This document shows positions 10,588-24,449 of a DNA stretch of 64,000 nt, in pieces (the stretch's first letter is position 1; every line of letters begins with the position of its first letter). The DNA is from Luzula sylvatica (Eukaryota > Streptophyta > Magnoliopsida > Poales > Juncaceae), in the NCBI GenBank assembly GCA_946800325.1, contig OX326956.1, positions 9,155,167-9,219,166 on the forward strand. Direction: 5' to 3'. The notes below the pieces were generated by a model. That model did no database searches and was not told where the DNA came from. It saw only the letters and a program-made list of their open reading frames with translations. The position numbers and the translations under genes were made by a program.

Positions 10588-11340
10588 ATAACAATCAAAG
10601 ATCTACGGAGATACAGTTCACAATTGAAAAGTTAAAGGGGGTGTAGTAAAATTGATAGTTCTTTTCCATAAATAGTAAGATTATTATAAACGCAATAAAA
10701 GCACCGTACTTTGTGCATAGAGGACTAAATGAAATCAAACCCGTGACTCAAAAATGATTTGTTACCTAAATTCAAAACGATCCGTTAGCTCAATTACCCT
10801 GATTTCAAATGATACATAACCCCGTATCGAAAATAATTTGATTATAATTAGTCATTCGTGATACATCAATAATACGATACGTGATAAGTTCGTACATAAT
10901 TCGAATCAAATATTTTTCAAGTATGTCAAATAAAATTGAATACGATAATGATTCGTCAATTCGACTATTAAAAAAAAATCAATGTGTTTTATAAATAAGT
11001 CATATCAATATAAAAAAAATTTTCAAAAATATAATTATTTTATTAAGAAATATTTATTTTAGTTCAAAATCATAAATTTATAAATTATTATTTATATTAG
11101 GATAATAACTCGGGTTTCGTTGCAGAATTTGTTATGTAATAAATCAATGTGTTTTATTACGTATTTTCCTCTTTTGGTTTTACTTCTTTTGATAATTAAA
11201 ATTAAAAAAAAAACCAAATAATACAAAACTTTATAAAAGCAAAAAAAAAATTAAAACACAAACTAGAAAGATAAATAGTTATCTTACAATTAAAAAACAC
11301 ATACTTAAGAAGACAAGCCAAATCTTTAAATAGATATAAT
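10588..11340. other. AT-rich DNA, no gene seen
   Basis: Low-complexity, A/T-rich sequence. The 10790-10960 stretch has several 'gatacgtgataa'- and 'gattcgtcaatt'-like phrases resembling decayed repeats. No open frame of note. Confidence 0.35.
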
Positions 11341-12170
11341 GCAAAATATTCTGCTGTTTTCTCATTCGGCCACGTCGCCCTTTAATTATGGGCCGTTCGA
11401 TTGAGATCTCACGGTGGAAAACTGAATGGACGCGGCTTATATGATCCGTATTATGTTGCTATGTTTAGGTTCATGTGGACCGTGTCCATCCGGTCATGAA
11501 ATGACCTCAGCCACTTACCCCCTTTCCCTCTTCTCTCTCTTCATTTCGACGTCAACAGAGAAGAAAAAAAAAAAGACGGAAACCCTAGAGGCGAAAAGGG
11601 CGAAAAAGAGGCGAATCTGACGCCGAACGGGCGCGACGGCGACGTCTAGCCAGACCATTTCTCGGTCTCACACCATTACTCCCCCTTCTTTTCTCTCTTC
11701 TCATTTCTCACGACGGGAAAAAGAAAAAAAAAAGCTCCTGAATCGAGAGGAAACCCTAGCAGGCGACAGCCGGTGAAAGCGGGGACGAAATGGTGACGAC
11801 GATGGCCGAGGACGGCGGCCTTTGCTATGGCAGACGCCTAGCCCTGCTCCGCTTCTCTCTCTTTCTCATTTCCGCGAGCCAGGGGAAAATGAAGCTTGCG
11901 ACGACGGTGGAGGAAGCATATCGCCATGGCAGGTGCGATTCTTCGATTTTGCCTCCTATTCTTCTTCGTTCCTGTGTTGATTTACTTTTTTTTTCTTTCT
12001 TTTCAATATTGCATTGAATCTGCGGTTGCACGAGAAGTGTTTGATGAAAAGCTTCTTCAGAAAAACATGGCTTCTTCAACGAAAGTTTTCTGCCAAGCAC
12101 GAATATCAAAGTAGCTAAAAGAGAGACATCGTGATACGCACCAGTAACTGGTCAGTTTTTCGTGTTCTTC
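11341..12170 (+). other. GC-richer gene-like 5' sequence, probably captured
   Basis: The composition rises abruptly. Two similar leader-like blocks each contain 'ctctcttc', an A-run and 'gaaaccctag' (near 11535-11590 and 11690-11760), resembling 5' UTRs of plant housekeeping genes. Short frames follow, such as the one starting at 11790, but none extends past 100 codons and none has a known domain. Because recognisable gene fragments follow directly, I read this as part of the same captured block. Confidence 0.4.
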
Positions 12171-12249
12171 TCTCTGTAATTGGTAAGTTTTTCGTGTTCT
12201 TCTCTTATTTTATTTAATTTCCTTTCATTAATGTCGACCCTCAAAGCAA

Positions 12250-12720
12250 GAAAATTTGGAAAGCGGGATGTTTCAAAATCGACCCTCAAAGCAAGAAAAT
12301 ACACTGCCGGTCCAACATCGGTACCAATGTCGACGGTACCAGCAAGTTTTTAGTCGATTACGATTACTTAGTCGTTGCTGTCGGTGCCCGAGCCAACACC
12401 TTCAACACACCTGGCGTAGTCGAGCACTGTCATTTTCTCAAGGTACCCCTAATTTTATCTCATTCTCGCAAAATTACAAAGAAGCCCCTTGATTTAAAAA
12501 AAATTGAATTTTTATGCAGGAAGTAAAGGATGCGCAGAGAATAAGGAGAAGCATAATGGACTGTTTCGAGAGAGCGAGTCTTCCTTATCTGAGCGACGAA
12601 GAGCGAAAAAAGAACATCCATTTCGTAATTATCGGAGGCGGGCCCACCAGAGTCGAGTTCGCCGCAGAGCGGTACGATTTCGTAACGGAAGATCTCGCGA
12701 GACTCTACGCTGCTATTAAA
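12250..12720 (+). pseudogene. Fragment of external alternative NAD(P)H dehydrogenase (NDB type)
   Basis: Two exon pieces with their intron are preserved. The first is about 12258-12438, ending CAAG|GTACCCC. The second is 12520 on, after TGCAG, running to about 12720. The first matches the region with the 'DYDYLVVAVGA' NAD-binding strand and 'TFNTPGVVEHCHFLK'. The second matches 'DAQRIRRS' through the second nucleotide-binding loop. There the usual GGGPTGVEFAAE reads GGGPTRVEFAAE, a Gly-to-Arg change in the dinucleotide-binding loop. Homology stops after 'AAIK'. The N-terminal half, the EF-hand region and the C-terminus are absent, so it cannot make the mitochondrial inner-membrane enzyme. A 21-base phrase, 'cgaccctcaaagcaagaaaa' plus one base, occurs twice at the left edge (about 12236 and 12278), a possible rearrangement scar. 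Confidence 0.85.
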
Positions 12721-13430
12721 TTGGGCACAATTGAGAATGATTATATAGGTTTTGTTTTTGCTGGATTATGTTGTGATGCGGAAAATTTCTCGCACTTATT
12801 CGAAATATCATGCATATCATTCCTCGGTGAAGAATCAGGTGAGGATGTTACAAGTTACAATTTTATTCAATTATTTATTTGATTTCGGCAGTATTTTATC
12901 GATTAATTTGATTTGATTCGAAACATTCTTTTTCCTATGTTGTTTTGTAGTTGATTTGGAAAAAGAAAAGAAGGATTGCCTGCTTTCATGCAAAACGGTT
13001 GTCGAAACTTCCCTTTATTTATTTTTCTCATTTTGAACTTAATTTGTCTAAATTGAATTTCACTTATACTTTTGTAAATATTTTGCAGTTACGACATGCA
13101 TAGAAGGAGCATGAGGAGGAAGGTGGTGGCTTGGATGTCAAGGAGATATCTGGCAGGGTTCAGGAGATGGAGGTCATAATGTCGGGGTTGGGTAAGGTGG
13201 GGTTGGAGGTTTGGCAGGGTGGGAGAGGGATTGAAGATGTGAGCCGTGGATGGCACAAATTCTATTATACCAGAATTGTACGATTTGCAAAATGGTACCT
13301 CGAAGATTTCGATTTCAGGTCGCAACTCCATATTTTCATTCTGCGAGTCACAAAGTCGCGGCAAGCGGAATTTGGAGGGAATTGATATGCAGTTTTTTCT
13401 CTTTGTCTGTTCCTAAACCCTAGACAGAAA
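12721..13430 (+). other. Gene-like segment of unknown origin next to the NDB fragment
   Basis: Contains intron-like and exon-like stretches. A purine-rich stretch at 13090-13385 has open frames on both strands but none I recognise. An acceptor-like 'ttgcag' precedes it at about 13083. Its GC content matches the captured NDB piece rather than the flanks, so it is probably part of the same mosaic. Confidence 0.3.
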
Positions 13431-13709
13431 AAAAAGGCTCAATGAAAACATCATCGTCAGAGAGATAGAGAGTCCGCTCAGAAGACTTCGGTTCTTACTT
13501 GCTCGATCTCACAACGAAGGTAATTCGACTTTTTTCCCATTTTTCCCTGATTGACTCAAATAAACGAGTATGATTTTCAATTCAATTTAGACTTTTCAAT
13601 TTTCACAATATATTTTTTCCTTTCTTAGGGTTTGTAATTTTACATTCCAGACCTCCAATTTTTCTTAAATACCATTTTTGCTTTTTATACAATATTTTTG
13701 AAAATTATA

Positions 13710-14183
<474 letters not shown>

Positions 14184-14239
14184 TGATTTTAGTTTGTGGA
14201 CAAGTAATAATCATCCCTTTCGCTCACAATAATTTAAAA

Positions 14240-15109
14240 CGTACAAAAGAGTTCACAAATAATGATACAAATACAAATACGAAATACGAATACGAATATG
14301 AATACACATATATGGATAATACACAAACACGAATATATGAATATAAATACACACAGACGTGAATGTGAATAGGAATGCGAAACACGAATATGAAATACAA
14401 ATTATTTACAAATAAAATTTAAAATATGAATACACATAAATTGAAATACGAATACGAAAACGAATAATACACAAATACATGAATATAAATACAACTACAA
14501 ATACATCCAAACCAACACCAATAACATTACCAACACCAACTGAAACAATGAAATACAAAAAAATAAAATGGAAATTCAAATTCAAATACAACAACAAAAT
14601 CGAAATACAAATATGAACAGAAAATACAAATACGGGATACAAATATGAAATATACATCATTATCATCATCATCGTACCATCATTATTATCATACCATCAT
14701 TTTCATCATACCATCGGCATCATTATCGTCATCGTCATCATCGTCGTTGTCGTCGTCATCATCTTCATCATCTTCATCATCATCATCATCATTATCATCA
14801 AGATGCAGATACAAAATACGAACTGCCAAAAACAAGTACAAATACAAATCCACGTAAAAAAATAGAAATACAAAATACATATGCAAATAAAATATAAACG
14901 GGAGTACGAAATACGAAAATGAGATGCGAATATGTATACGGAAACAAACACGAACACTAATACTAATACAATTAGGAATTAGGAATAACGAATAACGAAT
15001 TATGAAATCACACAAATACAAATAGGAAATACGAATACAGATACGAATACGCGAATAAGAATAATATCATGATCTTCACATCATCTACGTCATATCATCA
15101 TTTTCATCA

Positions 15110-15151
<42 letters not shown>

Positions 15152-15543
15152 TATTATTATCATCAAAATGCGGATACAAAATACAAAAAAAAAAAATGAA
15201 TACCAAATACAAAATACACAAAAAATACGAAATACGGATACGAAATCATATATTACGAAATACAAGTATTAATACGAACGGCGGAAAAAAAATACAAATA
15301 CAACATATAAATAAATACAAATCCAAGTACGAATATCAAATACAATTACAGAAACCAAATACAATTACGAAATACTAATACGCGAATAAGAATGATACAC
15401 GAATACAAATACACGAATACAAATATACGGACATGAATGCGAATATGATTGTGAAATACGAATACGAATACGAAATACAAATACAAATACAAGTACAAAT
15501 ATGAATCATTCGATATATTTAAAAAATGAGGACATGTTAATCA

Positions 15544-15612
<69 letters not shown>

Positions 15613-16520
15613 CCATCGTCGTCATCATCATTATTATCATCAAAATACGGATACAAAATAGAAAACACGAACAGAAAAAAATACAAAATACCAACACGAG
15701 TACGAAATACGAAAATAAAATACGATACGAATACGAACACGAACATAAACACAAACACGAATACTAATACGATTAGGAATTAAGAATTACGAAATACGAA
15801 ACCACACAAATACTAATACGAATACGCGAATAAGAATAATACACGAAGACAAATACACGAATACGAATATACTGACACGAATGGGAATATGAATACGACA
15901 AGACCCGTTCCCAAACGACAAGAACCGTTCCCGAACTACAAATAATTTACAACCAAAAATTAAATACGAGTACACATAAATTGAAATAGGAATACGAATA
16001 ATACACGAGTACAAGAACACGAATCCACAGACACAAATGCGAATAGGAATACGAAACACAAATAATTTACAAATAATTTACAAATAATTTACAAATAAAA
16101 ATATGAATACACATAAATTAAAATACGAATACGAAATAAGAAATGTGAATTACGAAATACGAGTACGAAGACAAATACGAAATACGAATGAGAAAATGAC
16201 AAATCAATACGAGTACGAAATATCAACACGAATTCAAACATGAATACAAATACAATTACGAATTACGCCCACAAATCCTAAACCCCAAACCCCAAACCCT
16301 AGAACCTGAAGACTAAAGCCAAAACCCTAGATCATAAATACGAAATGCGAAATATGAAATGCGAAGTGAGAATATACGAAACACCAATACAAATATAAAA
16401 ATAAATGAGAAATATGAAATATGAAATACGAAGTAAGAATATACGAAAGACGAATATGAAATACAAATACAAACACAAACACAAACACAAACACAAACAC
16501 AAACAAAAACAAAAATACGA
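14240..16520. repeat. 2.3-kb simple-repeat array: AATACGAATAC pentamers with three CAT/ATC blocks
   Basis: Almost the whole stretch is imperfect (AATAC/GAATAC/AAATAC)n. It is interrupted by three (ATC)n blocks at about 14654-14805, 15085-15165 and 15540-15645. Each ATC block is followed by the same phrase, 'atgcggatacaaaatac' or a variant, so the array has a higher-order unit of roughly 360-475 bases. At 16275-16325 a short 'aaaccccaaaccctaga' run resembles telomeric repeat but is too short and impure. All ORFs here are simple-repeat artefacts. Confidence 0.9.
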
Positions 16521-17063
16521 ATACATAAACACATTTGCCAATGCTTTATAGAAAATAAACACATTTTAAAGCAGGTACCGTTTAAATCGTTCAAGGAAGC
16601 CGGCTCTTGAACAATTTAAGCAGTTCTTGCTTTATAATTTATAAAAATCGTGATTTACTGAGGCAAACACAACGTCATACCATATTTTGTGTCGTGGTGA
16701 AAGTGTTCGTTCTTTCGAACGCATTTGACTACATTCGTTTTTAATAATTGAATTAATTAAAACTATATATTATGTTAATTATTGTAATTTATCTCATTAT
16801 TAAAAGTTGGGTAAAATGATGTACTATATATTTTTTATTAAATGTTCACAATTTGTACATTGCTTCTTTGCATAATACATACAGTGCATCTATATTATAT
16901 CGTAAAACATGTTATATACATGTTATATAAATCTTTAATGTTCGTAAAATACGCTACTTTTTAGCTGTCTATATTATATCGTAAAACATGTTGTGATTCA
17001 TTGAGGAATACTCACACAAAACATAAAAATCAGGAGAAAGTACGGAATTTTTTTTACAACGAA

Positions 17064-17092
17064 CCCGCGCAATTGCGCGGGTACCACGCTAG
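17064..17092 (+). mobile_element. Helitron 3' terminus 2
   Basis: A perfect hairpin, cccgcgcaattgcgcggg (17064-17081), sits 7 bases before CTAG (17089-17092), followed by T. This is the best of the four Helitron ends in the window. If the element extends back past 11 kb, it would contain the simple-repeat array and the NDB and other gene fragments, as Helitrons often do. The 5' TC end was not found. Confidence 0.8.
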
Positions 17093-17334
17093 TAATTAAT
17101 AAAGTTTCACCATATAGATGAAAATATGGAGAAGACAACTGAATGAGTGAAGTGATGTGGTTAGAGACCATGACACGTAACTTTTTTTGACTATTTGGGT
17201 ATTATGACGACTCTAACTCAAAACAAAAGAAGACTATTTCGGTATGGCTTAGTAAAGATCATCCTGCTACAGATCCCAAAAGACATTCGATTAAACCCTT
17301 AAAAGTAACACCAAAATTTCAAGCACTCAACAAC

Positions 17335-17338
<4 letters not shown>

Positions 17339-17384
<46 letters not shown>
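17339..17384. repeat. (TA)n microsatellite
   Basis: About 22 uninterrupted TA units. The minus-strand ORF over it is an artefact of the repeat. Confidence 0.95.
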
Positions 17385-17385
<1 letters not shown>

Positions 17386-17948
17386 AACACTCATTGAGCA
17401 TGAACAAAATTTCATGTGTTTTTTAAACTTACTTTGGTTTCCTTGTGACATAATAACCAAGCAAACATATTTTTTGAGATTTTCCATGAATGCTTCCAAT
17501 TTTTCAAGGAATTTTCTAGATTTAAAAATTGAATTTAATCAATCAGAAAGCTGCATAATTTGCTTAGTCCAGTCTGTAGTCTATATTGTGTAGTACTTCT
17601 TGAATATTTAGCCCAATTATGCAATCCAACTATATAAAAAAGAAATATGAAATAAATCAAATAATATTGATGAAAATAAATAAACAAATGCAGAAATAAA
17701 ATGAAATGGACCACAATTTCTCAGAGCATTTTTTTTGTCGCGGTATGCATTTCATAAAATAGTCACGATTTCTTGCAATTTCATCGTCTCTGGTCAGAAT
17801 ATGTGAAATGGTTCCTTACATTCTACAATTAGACATTTATACACAACGATAATTTTTTTTAATTTATGTGTAAAGAATCTTGAGATTTTTATTTATTTAG
17901 ATAAAATTTGTGAAAGTAAAAAATTAACTAATTATTACAATTACTTAC

Positions 17949-18043
17949 CAAGTAACTTTTTCCCCATCTCCAAGCTGCACAGCCTCGTTAAAATCATATG
18001 TACCATCCAGAGTGATATAGCACCTATCGAGAAATGAACTAAT
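17949..18043 (-). pseudogene. Exon-like block cut by the Copia element (unknown host gene)
   Basis: On the minus strand an exon-like stretch ends ACTTG|GTAAGTAATT at 17949. One frame reads CYITLDGTYDFNEAVQLGDG and then EKVTW, which looks like real protein, but I cannot name the family. Its 5' part continues on the far side of the retrotransposon (26445-26453, after a CAG acceptor at 26454-26456). With one copy of the target duplication removed the block is about 104 bp. An alternative acceptor (cgatag, about 18027) would put the insertion just upstream of the exon instead. Confidence 0.4.
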
Positions 18044-19055
18044 TGTTGGGAAATATCCCCGATCCCGGGCCCGCGCAGCGGAATGAAGGCCCGGTCCGGT
18101 TCCCTAAATCCAAGATCACGCCATGACTTCGAGGGTACGATGCAAATAGAATGATAGATCTATACCAGTGTCAAATTGATGGCACACGAAGGGTTGATCG
18201 CCGCCTTCTATTCCTCCTGTCACGTTGGTGACAATCCGCGCGTCCCATACCACGCGTCCTTCACCACTCGTTAACTACGCCGGTTCACTCGACTTCGTCT
18301 TCGTGCGTCCAAGCGTTTCCACCGTCTTTCTCACTCGAGTCGATCACAATCGAAGAACCACAAACGTCGTTCCTCTACTTGTATCCACGTTGATTCGTAA
18401 GACGTCGGTCACGGATGCACCTGCCTAGACGATGCACCGGCGAACTTGCTCGATCTAATCGATTCTCTATTTCTCTCTCTTCGCACCTTTTCACTCACGA
18501 AAGATCAAATCTGAATTTGCTCTTTTTCTTGTGTATTGGGCAGAATGATAATCTCAATTGTCTAATCTGGATGAGAGAGAAAGTATCCTATTTATATCTA
18601 ATAGGATTAGGATTAGCCAAAAGGCATGTATATCCAATATACATTCTTTCACACAGAAAAGTGCATGAACCTGTTCAGTATTCTGTCCAGACGAAATTGA
18701 AAAATTTCTCTGACAAAAATTCACCCAACATGAACGTTGTAGATAATCTCATTATCTACACAACCCAATTTGGCCCAGCCCAATTGGAGTTCGTATGCAA
18801 AAGTTATGACTGTTTTACTAACTATATGTCATACTGTTGTACCCTTTCGGTATTTCACATAAACAACACTGATACTTCGTTCATATGAAATATATTTCTA
18901 CATGAAGGTTATAGATAATCTAATTATCTATCTAACCCAATTTGAACCATTCAAATCGGATTTTCCCACTGACAGTTATGGCCACGAATGTACGACTACA
19001 TTCGTTTATCCTTGTGTACACTTTTACGGTTGATCCTGAAACTGTATTTCCTTCA
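18044..19055 (-). repeat. 3' LTR of the Copia element, 1,012 bp
   Basis: In element sense it begins TGAAGGAAATACAG and ends GGGATATTTCCCAACA. The U5-like end contains 'ccgctgcgcggg', also present in the two solo LTRs near 29.3 and 31.0 kb, which shows common ancestry. Open frames inside (18225-18428, 18415-18888) recur in the other LTR and are not genes. Confidence 0.95.
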
Positions 19056-19070
19056 GTCTCCCACTCAATT
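19056..19070 (-). other. Polypurine tract
   Basis: Immediately upstream of the 3' LTR in element sense: 'aattgagtgggagac' then TGAAGG. The position and purine bias fit the plus-strand priming site. Confidence 0.75.
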
Positions 19071-20299
19071 TCAGATATACCTAAAAGGTACTCATGCATA
19101 TCCAATACGCACGATTTTAGAGAATATAGCTCGCGTATCAAATACCAAGCTATGCACATCCAATGTGCCAATTTTATGATCAAGCCCGACTTAGTACGAC
19201 TCGTTGTGTGACCATGTAGGTTCGACTTAACGATGGCAGTAGGTTGTTTCCAATACCTACAAGCTCATGAGCGGGATCTAGTCACTCCATCATAGCTACC
19301 CATGTTAAACGAATAATGATTGTGATCATTGTGCCTATCTCGAATAGCGGTTACTAGTTCTCTTGTTTGCGATATCCGTTAATCAAAAGGCATGGTAATA
19401 GTCATCCTTATAATTTGATTAACTACACTTATTCCCCGATTCCGAGTTGAGTTAACAAATTTCAATCGATATTAACCATTAATATCATTGACTGTGGCCA
19501 CAGTTTTCGTTAATCGACTCATCGAGCAGCGCCTAAGAGATATCTCTTCCTTCCGGAATAAACAATTCATATCTTGGAGACTCACATTGAATTTCGTGTT
19601 TCGGACAATACCCAATGATGACCCTTTTAACTCCCTGTTACGGTGAGCGTAAGATCATATCAAAGCATTGTGTTACGCACGTAACTCAATCAATGATCCC
19701 CTCAAGTTTGAAGAACCTAAAACCCCATCCGTCGCAAGTCCATCTAGAATGACTAAACCATGTCATGGTCTCGCGGCTTCGGTCATATCCAATACATGTA
19801 ACCTAACATATATCTACGTTCCCGATTCGACAAGCACCTTGTCCCATGATTAGCAAAACATAATCATCTCCTCGGCAAACGTACTAGTGTACACGTTCAG
19901 TCTATTATCTAATAATAGAAATGCTTCTCTCTTAAGCAAGCTGATCCGCGACTAGGGATGTTTAGAAATGACACTTTAAGTGTGACGGTTTTGCTGCACA
20001 TGGTCCTCAACCATGTCGACGTCCACACAAGTTCAAATCAAGGTTCATGTAACAATCATATTACACAACCCGCACACAGTTTTCATATAAGGTGAATGCA
20101 TATTAATTTAAGTAAACAAAAATTTTAAAAGGGATGCATTCATATGGACTAAGTATTTGGGTGATACAACATTTACCTATGGATATCTCCATACCCATAA
20201 CCTGCGAGGACTATCGTATTAGATAACTACACTCTACTCTCTTCTTCCTCCTCTAGGTATCTCCGTACCCATAGTCATCGCATGACAGTCACGCGCGAC

Positions 20300-22900
20300 T
20301 AGAGAGAGCGGTTTTGTAAACGGGTCCGCACGTTCCCGCTAGTGTTAATCATCATCAGGATTGGAACATTTCCAATACCTACGATCACATCTTTTCACAA
20401 AATTTCATGGATCAAATGAAATTTTCTGAGTATTGGCTAGAAGTGGTTGTGACCTCGGCATTTTTGGCTTGTACTATTGCGTCTCACGCAATAAACAACC
20501 ATAAATCCGATAACTCGTGACTACTAGAGTTTGGTCATGTATCCTTGAGCCATACCACTTCCTTTTGCGATTAATAACCGCAATATACTCACCACCGTAA
20601 ATAGAATCATAAACTATTGGTCTTGTGGAATCTTTCCACATAATCGTGTTTTCATTTAAGCAAAACATGTACACACTTTGTGATCGAAAGTCGTGCTACA
20701 TATTTGGACGTGCTTAATCTTTGGAAACTGTTGTTGTTATAACTCTTTATAACCAACACGTCCTCCACACCATTATAGATAAAAAAAATCCTGAATTCTT
20801 TTGTAAAGTATTCAACGATAACATTCACCGCTATCAATACAAATCCCGATGAATTTAAATATACATAACCATTATGTATATATATATGTATAACCATTAT
20901 ACATTCACAAGAGTTAGTCTCATGTAATCGCATTACATTCAAACTCGTGTGATTCCTTGGATTTTATTGACGGTGAATTAGACGCTTCATCTATACGACA
21001 TATAGCCACATTCATATCATGACAGATATAATAGATCCTTCACATTGAATGTAAAGCATCATATTTTTATTTTCGCCCTGCTTGATGTCTCACATCGAGC
21101 CGTAGAAAATTTCTGCCATTCGACATCTCTATTTAACCCCGCCAAGGAGTTATATGTTGAAAACCTTTTTCAACAATATGTCGATATACGTGCTATAATA
21201 TAGAACGAGGAACTTCTTAGATCTATCCTATAGATCTTCACGCTTAATTCATAAGCGGTCTCGCCTAAATTTTGTGTCGTTACAAGAAATATAACGCGGC
21301 TCCCACTAACCTTCGTATGTACACAAAGTTTCCATTCGTTCCGACAATGTTATAGCAGTTTATAACTTCATCAAAGCGAATACTCCAATTGCGAGAAGCT
21401 TTCTCTAATCTATCATATGGATTGTTAAAGCGTGTATATCTTATCCCCGATTCTTAAGAATCGACAAAACCGTAAGGTTGTGTCAAGTACACATCCTTTC
21501 ATAAAATTTCTGTCAAGAAATTCGGTTTTGACATCCATTTTGCTACATCACATAGTCATAATACGCGACCATGTCAAGCAGAATTTCGAGAATGTGAAAG
21601 CATGGCAACATGCGAAAACGTTTCTTCATAGTCCGACTATGAAATTCTTGAAACTCTTCGCTACGAGCCTCGCTTTGCATATATGCGTATTCCTATCCGT
21701 GTCGGTTCTCATCTTGAAAACCCATTGTCTTTTCACGGGTCTAACCCGGAAAGTAATGAAATCAAGTTCTAAACTTGATAATTTTACACGGATCGAATCT
21801 CAGAATTCATGACATCATGTCATGTGGAATCAACCTTTCATACCATCCCTGTAGGATATCGAATCATCATATGATTTCGATCTATCATCATTAGCCATGG
21901 TAAATCCGTATTTACCGGCTTATGATATAGCCTACTTGATCTACAAATAATTTCTTTGTGTGTTCGACTCGTATTCATCAACTCTTGATGAAGTCGTGTC
22001 AACATTCATCGGTACAATGTTCATTTTCAGATCTCGAACTCTTTCGAGATTTATTCTACTCCCACTAGCCCGCATAGAGATTAGCAACATCAAGTTTCAA
22101 ACTTGTGCGCATCGAGTCCTCCTCCAAGAAGGCATCTCTTCGAGCCACGAAAATCTTATTTTCGTCGGAACGTTAGAACTAATACCCTTTAGTTTCCTTA
22201 AGGATAAACGAACAATTTCCAGATTTGGGATTGAGTTTAACCGAAACAAATTTCGAAATACACTCACATCCTCAAATCTGTACAAGTGACAACTTCGAAA
22301 CCATTCCGATCCATATCTCATATGACGTCTTTTGTACCGATTAGAAGGATTATGGTTCATATCTCATACGCAACCATTCATTAGTGCCGCTGTCTCAAGG
22401 GCGTATCCCCAAAACATTTTTAGGAGATCCTATTGATTTATCATTTATCGAACCATGTCCAACATGCGTTTATTTCCTCTTTTCGGACACGTCTCAATGG
22501 TCCGAATAAAAGCCATCGTGAAACGATTCCACAATCATAAATGATCATCAATATTCATAACTCAAATATCGCCTCTTCGATCCTATCGAAAAGTTTAGCT
22601 CAAATACTCGCCTTATCGATCCTATCGAAAAGCATTGATTTTCTTGCTTAGTTGATTTCGTATTTCGTTTTTGAAACTCTTTGAACCTTTCAAAAGTCTC
22701 CGTTTCGGCACGCATTAAATAGATATTTCCATATCTACTTTAACCGTCCATAAACATAACAAAATATTGATAGCCTCCTCTTGCCTCGAAACTTATCGGA
22801 TCATCTACATGTGAATGTAAGTTCCAATAATTCGTTGGATCTTTCTCCAACCTTTGGAGAATGATGCCCTTTGTCGTCTTGCCTAATAAATAAGTATCGC
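20300..22900 (-). pseudogene. Remnant of Copia pol (integrase, reverse transcriptase, RNase H)
   Basis: Recognisable islands on the minus strand are, in order: integrase core 'ARGGYQYFVMF' and 'ETFERFKEFQK' (about 22,690-22,790); 'FWGYALETAA' (about 22,385-22,420); reverse-transcriptase 'KASRNWSIRFDEVI' (about 21,360-21,405); RNase H 'VEDVLVIKSY' (about 20,740-20,770) and 'STRPIVYDSIYGGEYIAV' (about 20,575-20,630); and the terminal 'ADPFTKPL' (about 20,305-20,330). The RT active-site YVDD was not found. Stops and frameshifts separate all of them, so no polyprotein can be made. Confidence 0.85.
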
Positions 22901-24449
22901 ATTAATCAATCGAATCTAATTCGAATGATTCTAGCAATCCATCATATGGAATCTAGATACACGAATCTCGTTTATATGGCCAAGACGGCAATGCCAAAAG
23001 AATCAATCAACTTCTAGGTTTAATCCTCCTCGGATTTCACCATTCTTTGAGTCACTAGTTTGGACAACTCCTTGTCCTAACTCTCCGTTTTGGAAAACAT
23101 TTTTCCAAAATACCCTTAGACATACATTTCTTTCGATCCTGCTTTTGAATTACAAGGACATTCAAAGCATCTTTGGATTCCCCGGACACTCCAAGCATCT
23201 CCTATTCAAATTTACATCGCATCATATGCAATTTCGGGATCGACTTATCTATCGAATGCATATGATATTCGGTCACGAAGATCAAATCTCGTACCATCAA
23301 CACACGAGTGTTAATCCAAGACCCATAAGGCGTCTCAAAATTAACCTACTCTTTGAGCCGCATGGAATCATTCAACGCGCTCTAACTCTTGAAACTATTT
23401 CATGAGCGTTGTGTTTTATTTTCATATACACCCGAATTCTCAAAACAATTGTGAGAAAAATGCGTCTACACATGCCACCACAAGGCATGTAATATTTTTC
23501 GATTCTTTCTTAAAGTGTATCAAACACGGCTTTCTCTAAAGCCAAAGCCTCGAGCCTCAAATCTACCGTTTCCGTGTCCAACACGTTTCTTTAAGTCTAA
23601 GAACTATTCTTTGACTATCAAGGTTAATTACGGTAATTCCGACCCAAAAGCCATCTATCATATCGATCTCATCGATATTTTTGGTGTTTGCTTGAAAACA
23701 TAATTCTAAACGGATGATGAAGATTAAGCTCCTAACCGTGCGTACTTAATCTATATGCTTATATGATACTTATATGATAGTGTTATTTTATCGAATCGAT
23801 AACCCTCCTACCGATACGGGACTCCAAGTCCATAACACTCAAGATCCATATTTCCGTTCCTCCCACAAGTGACTTTAGCCTATCGGGTGGGATCCCGTTA
23901 TTTAGGTAGGATTATATCCAATCGCATCCAATGCGACTCTTGAACCTTTATAGGATTTCGGTGATGGATTGTATCCTATACAATCCCAGTTCCGTGTGTG
24001 CATCCTATCTATGCCCCGAACTCCAATCTGATTGGCCTGGACGGTTAAGTCACAACCATCTCCAACGTATCGTTCAAATAAGCTACTAATGAGTCGACTT
24101 TAGCATGTGCCTCACAAGTCCCGATTTAACGCTTGCCACCCTTTCGATGGTTACAATATCACGTGCCCGACTTTAGCCTGAACCCACGTGAAACGTAACA
24201 CCAAACTCGGTGGTTGTGGACATGGAAGGCATTTCCATGACTAAAATATTATGAGGGATCATGCCATTGCATGTTTCTAAATCCGTGACATAATCAAATT
24301 ATATCACTATCACAAGATTTTTCAATATGCATATGATTTTATTTGGGAGTCTAATTATTCTAAATAATTATCTAATTATATGCTAGTATGTTTGATGCCG
24401 ATCAAAGCGATATAAAAAACTCAAAATTCCGAGCTTCGTAGCCAAAGTT

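Noticed and set aside
14645..15767. Ser-, Ile-, Asp- or Met-rich ORFs on both strands
   Set aside because: Translations of (ATC)n and AATAC-type simple repeats, with no coding signal.
16275..16325. Telomere-like AAACCCT tract
   Set aside because: Only three imperfect units inside a simple-repeat array; too short for an interstitial telomere.
18225..18888. Two ORFs (67 and 157 aa) repeated almost exactly at 25609-26272
   Set aside because: They fall inside the two LTRs of one Copia element and are antisense to it; the apparent conservation is LTR identity.
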